From an uncultured Granulosicoccaceae bacterium (lineage in GTDB: Bacteria > Pseudomonadota > Gammaproteobacteria > CALCKW01): DNA of 9,034 bases. The position numbers and the translations under genes are program-made. A model generated the notes under the pieces. The model was given only the letters and a program-made list of their open reading frames with translations. It did no database searches and was not told where the DNA came from. The number at the start of each line of letters is the position of its first letter. The first letter of the stretch is position 1. Positions 5,439 to 9,034 of this stretch are shown piece by piece. The stretch spans positions 1 to 9,034 of the forward strand of contig CALDHJ010000442.1 in assembly GCA_937941555.1 (NCBI GenBank). Direction: 5' to 3'.

Positions 5439-7189
5439 CTACCGTCGACCGACACGACACCGACATTCTGATCATCGGCAGCGGTGGCGCCGGGCTCTTC
5501 GCAGCCCTGCACGCGCAACAGTCCGCCTCACCCGGCACGCGCATCACCATCGCGGTCAAGGGCCTGCTCGGCAAGTGCGGCTGCACACGGATGGTGCAGG
5601 GCGGCTACAACGTGTCGCTCGGGCCCGGCGACAGTGTCGAGCGCCACTTCATGGACACCGTGCGCGGAGGCAAGTGGTTGCCCGACCAGGACATGGCCTG
5701 GCGTTTGTGTGAACAGGCTGTGGTGCGCGTGCGCGAGCTCGAGAACGAAGTCGGCTGTTTCTTCGACCGCAACCCCGACGGCAGCCTGCACCACAAGGCT
5801 TTCGCCGGACAGACCGCCGATCGCACCGTCCACAAGGGCGACCTGACCGGCATCGAGATCATCAGCCGCCTGATGGAACAGGTCATGTCGCGCCCGATCG
5901 AGCGACTCGAAGAGCACCGCGCCATCGCCCTGATCCCGAACAAAGCTGGCGATGCGCTCGCCGGGGCGCTGTTCATCGACATGCGCACTGGCGGCTTTCG
6001 CCTTGTGCGCGCGAAGGCAGTGCTGATGGCGACAGGCGGTGGGCCAACCTTGTATAAATACAACACCCCGTCCGGGGACAAGAGTCTCGACGGCCTCGCG
6101 ATGGCACTGCGTGTCGGGCTACCGCTGCGCGACATGGAGATGGTGCAGTTTCACCCCACCGGGTTGCTCGCCGGGCCGCACACGCGCATGACCGGCACCG
6201 TGCTCGAAGAAGGCCTGCGCGGTGCGGGCGGTCACCTGCTGAACCACCACAATCACCGGTTCATGTACGACTACGATGACCGCGGTGAACGCGCCACACG
6301 CGATGTCGTGAGCCGCGGCATCTACGCCGAGATGCTCAAGAACAACCACCCCGATCAAGAAGGGGTGTTCATCCGCATGAGCCACCTCGGTCCTGACAAG
6401 GTCGCAACCCAATTCAAGGGTATGGTCAAGCGCTGTGCCGATTGCGGCTTCGACCTCGCCAGCGGCCTTGTCGAGGTGGTGCCCACAGCGCACTACCTGA
6501 TGGGCGGCGTGGTAGTCGATGTCGACACCCGCACAGCGCTCGACGGCTTGTACGTCGCGGGCGAAGACGCCGGCGGCGCGCACGGCTCCAACCGCCTCGG
6601 CGGCAACGGGGTTGCCAATTCCACCGTCTACGGCGGCATTGCCGGCGATGTGATGGCTGCTGACATCCGCGCGCGCCCGGCCCTGCACGACCCCGACACC
6701 GCCGTGCTCGAGCGTGAAATCGCACGCGCTCTCGCCCCGTTTTCCAAGCCCGCCGAATCGGCCGCACCGCTGCGCCAACGGCTGCAAGACCTGATGTGGG
6801 ACGAGGTCGGAGTCATCCGTAACGCCGCCGGGATCCGCCGTGGGCTCGAGGGCCTCACGAGTATCGACGCAGCGCTGGCCGCGACCGGTGTCGCCGACGG
6901 CAACCGCGCGTTCAACCTCAGCTGGCACGATTGGCTCAACCTCCAGTCGCTGAACGAAGTCGGCCAGGCCATCGCCCATGCGGCACTCGCGCGCGAGAAT
7001 TCCCGAGGTGCACACTACCGCGACGACTTCCCCGACGAAGGCGATCTAGACGCTTCCTACTTCACCGTGGTGCGCCGTGATGGCAAGACACTGGCAGTCA
7101 GCCGGGAACCGGTGAATTTCAGCATCGTGCGCCCGGGTGAGAGCATCCTGCCCGACGGCGAACCCGACACCCTGGTGGCGCAACCATGA
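5435..7189 (+). CDS. sdhA: Succinate dehydrogenase/fumarate reductase-type flavoprotein subunit
   Basis: The 584-residue product is full length for SdhA/FrdA. The FAD-binding GSGGAG lies at 15-20 and the second FAD region (HGSNRLGGNGVANSTVYGG) at 383-401. Residues of the dicarboxylate site are present: His240 in QFHPTG, Arg289 in TRDVVSR (the proton-transfer Arg by family alignment), His353 in PTAHYLMGG and Arg387 in SNRLGG. RGAHYRDDFP (524-533) is the C-terminal signature. The His that carries covalent FAD in SDH (SHTxxAQGG) is replaced by Cys50 in GCTRMVQGG, so FAD attachment is probably non-covalent or of another kind. It should interconvert succinate or a related saturated dicarboxylate with its enoate. 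Start ATG 5435 overlaps the SdhC stop; upstream in-frame sequence lies within sdhC. It overlaps the hydro-lyase alpha gene by 4 nt. Confidence 0.93.
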   Translation: MTTVDRHDTDILIIGSGGAGLFAALHAQQSASPGTRITIAVKGLLGKCGCTRMVQGGYNVSLGPGDSVERHFMDTVRGGKWLPDQDMAWRLCEQAVVRVRELENEVGCFFDRNPDGSLHHKAFAGQTADRTVHKGDLTGIEIISRLMEQVMSRPIERLEEHRAIALIPNKAGDALAGALFIDMRTGGFRLVRAKAVLMATGGGPTLYKYNTPSGDKSLDGLAMALRVGLPLRDMEMVQFHPTGLLAGPHTRMTGTVLEEGLRGAGGHLLNHHNHRFMYDYDDRGERATRDVVSRGIYAEMLKNNHPDQEGVFIRMSHLGPDKVATQFKGMVKRCADCGFDLASGLVEVVPTAHYLMGGVVVDVDTRTALDGLYVAGEDAGGAHGSNRLGGNGVANSTVYGGIAGDVMAADIRARPALHDPDTAVLEREIARALAPFSKPAESAAPLRQRLQDLMWDEVGVIRNAAGIRRGLEGLTSIDAALAATGVADGNRAFNLSWHDWLNLQSLNEVGQAIAHAALARENSRGAHYRDDFPDEGDLDASYFTVVRRDGKTLAVSREPVNFSIVRPGESILPDGEPDTLVAQP

Positions 7190-8124
7190 TCCCGATCGAA
7201 CTGATTCAGACCACCGCAGCCGATCTCATGGCCAAAGCCGCGATCGAGATCCCCGACGACTACCACGCCGGCTTGAAGCAGGCGGCAAAGACCGAAACCG
7301 GACCGCTCGCCAACTACGTGCTCAACGCCATGCTCGACAACTACGCAGCGGCCAAGCTCGACCGTTGCGCCATGTGTGGCGATACCGGCACGCCGCGTTG
7401 GTACATCAAGATGGGCAACGAGGCGCGCGTTGAAGGCGGGCCGGTCGCGCTCGAAGCGGCCCTGCGCCGCGCCACCGCCAGCGCCACCACCGACATCCCG
7501 CTGCGGCCCAACCGTGTCCACCCGCTGTGGCGCACCGACCACAACAACAACGTCGGCATCGGCGCACCCGAAATAGAATACGCCTTCGAACCCGAGGGCG
7601 ACTGGCTCGACCTCATCACCGTGCACAAGGGCGGCCTCTTCGGCACCGACTACCGCATGCTCTTTCCGTCCGACGGAATTGAAGGCATCAAGCGCTTCTA
7701 CCTCGACAGCCTGGTCGCGTTTGGCAAGCGTGGCCTCGCCTGCCAGCCCGCTATCATCGGCATCGGGCTCGGCGGCTGCAAGGACACCTGCATGGTGCTC
7801 GGCAAGCGCGCAGCCTGCCTGCGTACCGTCGGGGACGTGAACCCCGACCCCAAAATCGCCGAGCTCGAAGCCGAGTTCAAGGAACTCGGCAATTCGATCG
7901 GCATGGGCGCGATGGGTTTTGTCGGCAAGAACATGGTGGTCGATTGCCACATTGAAGCGGGCTACTGCCACACCGGTGGCATGCAGATGAGCGTGCACGC
8001 CTTTTGTTTGTCCTCACGGCGCGCGGTCGCGCGCCTCTTCCCGGACGGCCGCGTCGAGTACCGCACCGACCCGGACTGGTTCACCGACTACCAACGGCGG
8101 GAGACAGTGGAATGGACGGGATAG
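7186..8124 (+). CDS. Class I fumarase/tartrate dehydratase-type hydro-lyase, alpha subunit
   Basis: The 312-residue product matches the N-terminal (Fe-S) half of class I fumarases and the TtdA-type subunit of heterodimeric dehydratases. These use a [4Fe-4S] cluster to add water to fumarate-like enoates or remove it from malate/tartrate-like acids. The three cluster Cys are recognisable: Cys64 in AMCGDTGTP (family CQDTGT), Cys186 in ACQPAIIGIGLGG (family CPPxxxGxGIGG) and Cys274 in VHAFCLSSRRA (family NxQCHAxRR). IGMGAMGFVGK (238-248) matches the family LGIGPMGxGG block. Five further Cys occur, including C198 and C202 after the GIGLGG loop where Gly-Gly-Thr is usual. The start overlaps the SdhA stop (ATGA). 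Fumarate is the simplest substrate; a substituted dicarboxylate is possible. Family assignment is secure, substrate is not. Confidence 0.87.
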   Translation: MIPIELIQTTAADLMAKAAIEIPDDYHAGLKQAAKTETGPLANYVLNAMLDNYAAAKLDRCAMCGDTGTPRWYIKMGNEARVEGGPVALEAALRRATASATTDIPLRPNRVHPLWRTDHNNNVGIGAPEIEYAFEPEGDWLDLITVHKGGLFGTDYRMLFPSDGIEGIKRFYLDSLVAFGKRGLACQPAIIGIGLGGCKDTCMVLGKRAACLRTVGDVNPDPKIAELEAEFKELGNSIGMGAMGFVGKNMVVDCHIEAGYCHTGGMQMSVHAFCLSSRRAVARLFPDGRVEYRTDPDWFTDYQRRETVEWTG

Positions 8125-8789
8125 CCAAGCCGCGCGAGGTGCGCCTTAGCACTACGCCCACACCCGAGACGCTTGCGGCCCTGCAGCTCGGGGATATCGT
8201 CACCCTCGACGGGCTGATCTACACCGCGCGCGAAGGCGTCTACATGCGCGCACTCGAAGACGGCGCCAACATTCCGATGGAGCTGCCCGCCGAGAGCGCC
8301 GCGAACTTCCACTGCTCACCCGCCGCCACCATTCGCGACGACGGCAGTTTCGACATGGGCGCTGTGACTGCCACCGCGTCTTTCCGCTTTGCAAAGTGGC
8401 TGCCCGAGTGGTTTGACAAGTCCGGCGCCAAGCTGATCATCGGCAAGGGCGGCATGTCGTCGAAAGACTACAAAGACTATTTCGTGCCGAACGGTGCGGT
8501 CTATCTCTCGACCGTCGGCTACGGCACCGGCGCCTTGCTCGGGCGCGGTATCGAGAAAGTCGAAGCCGTGCACTGGCACGCCGAACTCGGCCTCGCGCAG
8601 GCCATGTGGGTGATCAGAGCCTGCAACATGGGGCCCTTTATCGTCGCCTCCGACCTCGCGGGCAACTGCCTGTTCGAGCGCGAGAACGCGAAGATCAGCG
8701 CGGGGCTCGACGCCGTCTACGAAGGCACTCGCCCGGCCGTACTGAAGCGCTTCGGCGAGACTGACGACCGATCCGACGAGCTGATCTGA
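8112..8789 (+). CDS. Class I fumarase/tartrate dehydratase-type hydro-lyase, beta subunit
   Basis: The 225-residue product matches the C-terminal half of class I fumarases (TtdB/FumB-C type), which completes the active site of the Fe-S alpha subunit. Start ATG 8112 lies 13 nt inside the alpha gene; the in-frame region upstream is alpha-coding. Family landmarks are LGDIVTLDGLIYTAREGVYMRAL (27-48, family SGxIYTxRDxAHKRL), KLIIGKGGMSS (107-117), GAVYLSTVGYGTGALL (128-143) and the closing FIVASDLAGNCLFE. The block usually read as GPTTSxRMD is GAVTATASFRFA (83-94): Arg92 is kept but Asp is Ala94, and nearby glycine/proline residues differ. This suggests an altered substrate pocket. It is about 20 residues longer than typical TtdB. 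The next gene follows after 15 nt. Confidence 0.87.
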   Translation: MDGIAKPREVRLSTTPTPETLAALQLGDIVTLDGLIYTAREGVYMRALEDGANIPMELPAESAANFHCSPAATIRDDGSFDMGAVTATASFRFAKWLPEWFDKSGAKLIIGKGGMSSKDYKDYFVPNGAVYLSTVGYGTGALLGRGIEKVEAVHWHAELGLAQAMWVIRACNMGPFIVASDLAGNCLFERENAKISAGLDAVYEGTRPAVLKRFGETDDRSDELI

Positions 8790-8804
8790 CACCAATACAC
8801 CACC

Positions 8805-9034
8805 ATGGCCATTCCTGATCCCACCCAACCCACTCGCGTTGCCGACAGCCTGATGCAGGTGCTCGCGGCGAGTGGCGTCACGCGCCTCTTCGCCCTCTCG
8901 GGCAACCAGATCATGCCGCTCTTCGATGCGTGCCTCGAGACCGACATCGAGATCGTGCACACCCGCCACGAGGCGGCCTGTGTCTACATGGCCGAAGCGC
9001 ACGCACAGCTGACCGGTGAACTCGGGGTGGCACT
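8805..9034 (+). CDS. Thiamine-diphosphate-dependent enzyme (acetolactate synthase-like), N-terminal part, cut by window end
   Basis: Only the first 76 residues are inside the window. They match the N-terminal pyrimidine-binding domain of the acetolactate synthase/2-oxoacid decarboxylase superfamily: RVADSLMQVLAASGVTRLFA, then MPLFDAC, then HTRHEAACVYMAEAHAQLTG. Glu56 in RHEAA occupies the position of the catalytic glutamate that activates ThDP. The usual FGxPG turn is FALSGNQI here, which departs from anabolic acetolactate synthase and points to a catabolic decarboxylase or lyase paralogue. The start ATG has no clear Shine-Dalgarno sequence; the 15-nt gap to the hydro-lyase beta gene implies shared transcription. 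The reaction cannot be decided without the rest of the gene. Confidence 0.85.
   Translation, partial: MAIPDPTQPTRVADSLMQVLAASGVTRLFALSGNQIMPLFDACLETDIEIVHTRHEAACVYMAEAHAQLTGELGVA

Noticed and set aside
6049..6062. AT-rich TTGTATAAATAC patch resembling a -10 element within sdhA
   Set aside because: It encodes the residues LYKYN of the flavoprotein after the ATGGG motif, has no matching -35, and the genes downstream are already coupled by overlaps.
6119..7015. 298-codon open frame on the - strand inside sdhA
   Set aside because: It is antisense to conserved SdhA motifs (HPTG, TRDVVSR, SNRLGG); codon-bias shadow.
7057..7998. 313-codon open frame on the - strand opposite the hydro-lyase alpha gene
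   Set aside because: The + strand has all three cluster-Cys motifs; the antisense product is a low-complexity Val/Gly/Ala/His sequence without domains.
8316..9002. 228-codon open frame on the - strand opposite the hydro-lyase beta and ThDP genes
   Set aside because: It spans two real genes with family motifs and shows no motif of its own.

Overview
The window is GC-rich, tightly packed and fully coding, with one real intergenic gap of 162 bp (3855-4016). Gene families, GTG starts and many stop/start overlaps point to a high-GC proteobacterium, probably a gamma- or alphaproteobacterium. No rRNA or other marker is present, so the taxonomy is inference. I see no tRNA, rRNA, CRISPR array, insertion sequence or phage gene.

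Left block (1-2964, + strand). Four genes are stacked with essentially no gaps. They are the C-terminal part of a type II-like asparaginase (cut by the window edge), a LysE/RhtB amino-acid exporter, a shortened and catalytically degenerate protein of aldehyde-dehydrogenase ancestry (ALDH7-like), and an unrecognised multi-pass membrane protein. The first two suggest amino-acid turnover. The last two have no assignable activity.

Middle (2967-4016). A LysR-type regulator on the - strand converges on the left block with a 2-nt gap. It is divergent from the right block. The shared intergenic region holds a good minus-strand sigma70-like promoter (TTGACC-N17-TATACA), a weaker plus-strand promoter whose -10 overlaps it (TTGTGG-N16-TATAAC), a 6-bp inverted repeat that could be a regulator site, and a small hairpin over a Shine-Dalgarno-like stretch just before the first right-block gene.

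Right block (4017-9034, + strand). This is one compact apparent operon. It encodes a complete succinate dehydrogenase/fumarate reductase-type complex in the unusual order iron-sulfur subunit, two small membrane anchors, flavoprotein. Next come both subunits of a class I (Fe-S) fumarase/tartrate dehydratase-type hydro-lyase and the start of a thiamine-diphosphate-dependent enzyme of the acetolactate-synthase type. Together these genes could oxidise a succinate-like dicarboxylate, hydrate the resulting enoate, and then cleave or decarboxylate a downstream 2-oxo acid (inference). Several features suggest a specialised paralogue set and not the housekeeping TCA enzymes: the linked LysR gene, a Cys in place of the flavin-attaching His of the flavoprotein, non-canonical active-site motifs in the hydro-lyase beta subunit, and the co-encoded ThDP enzyme. 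The true substrate cannot be read from this window.
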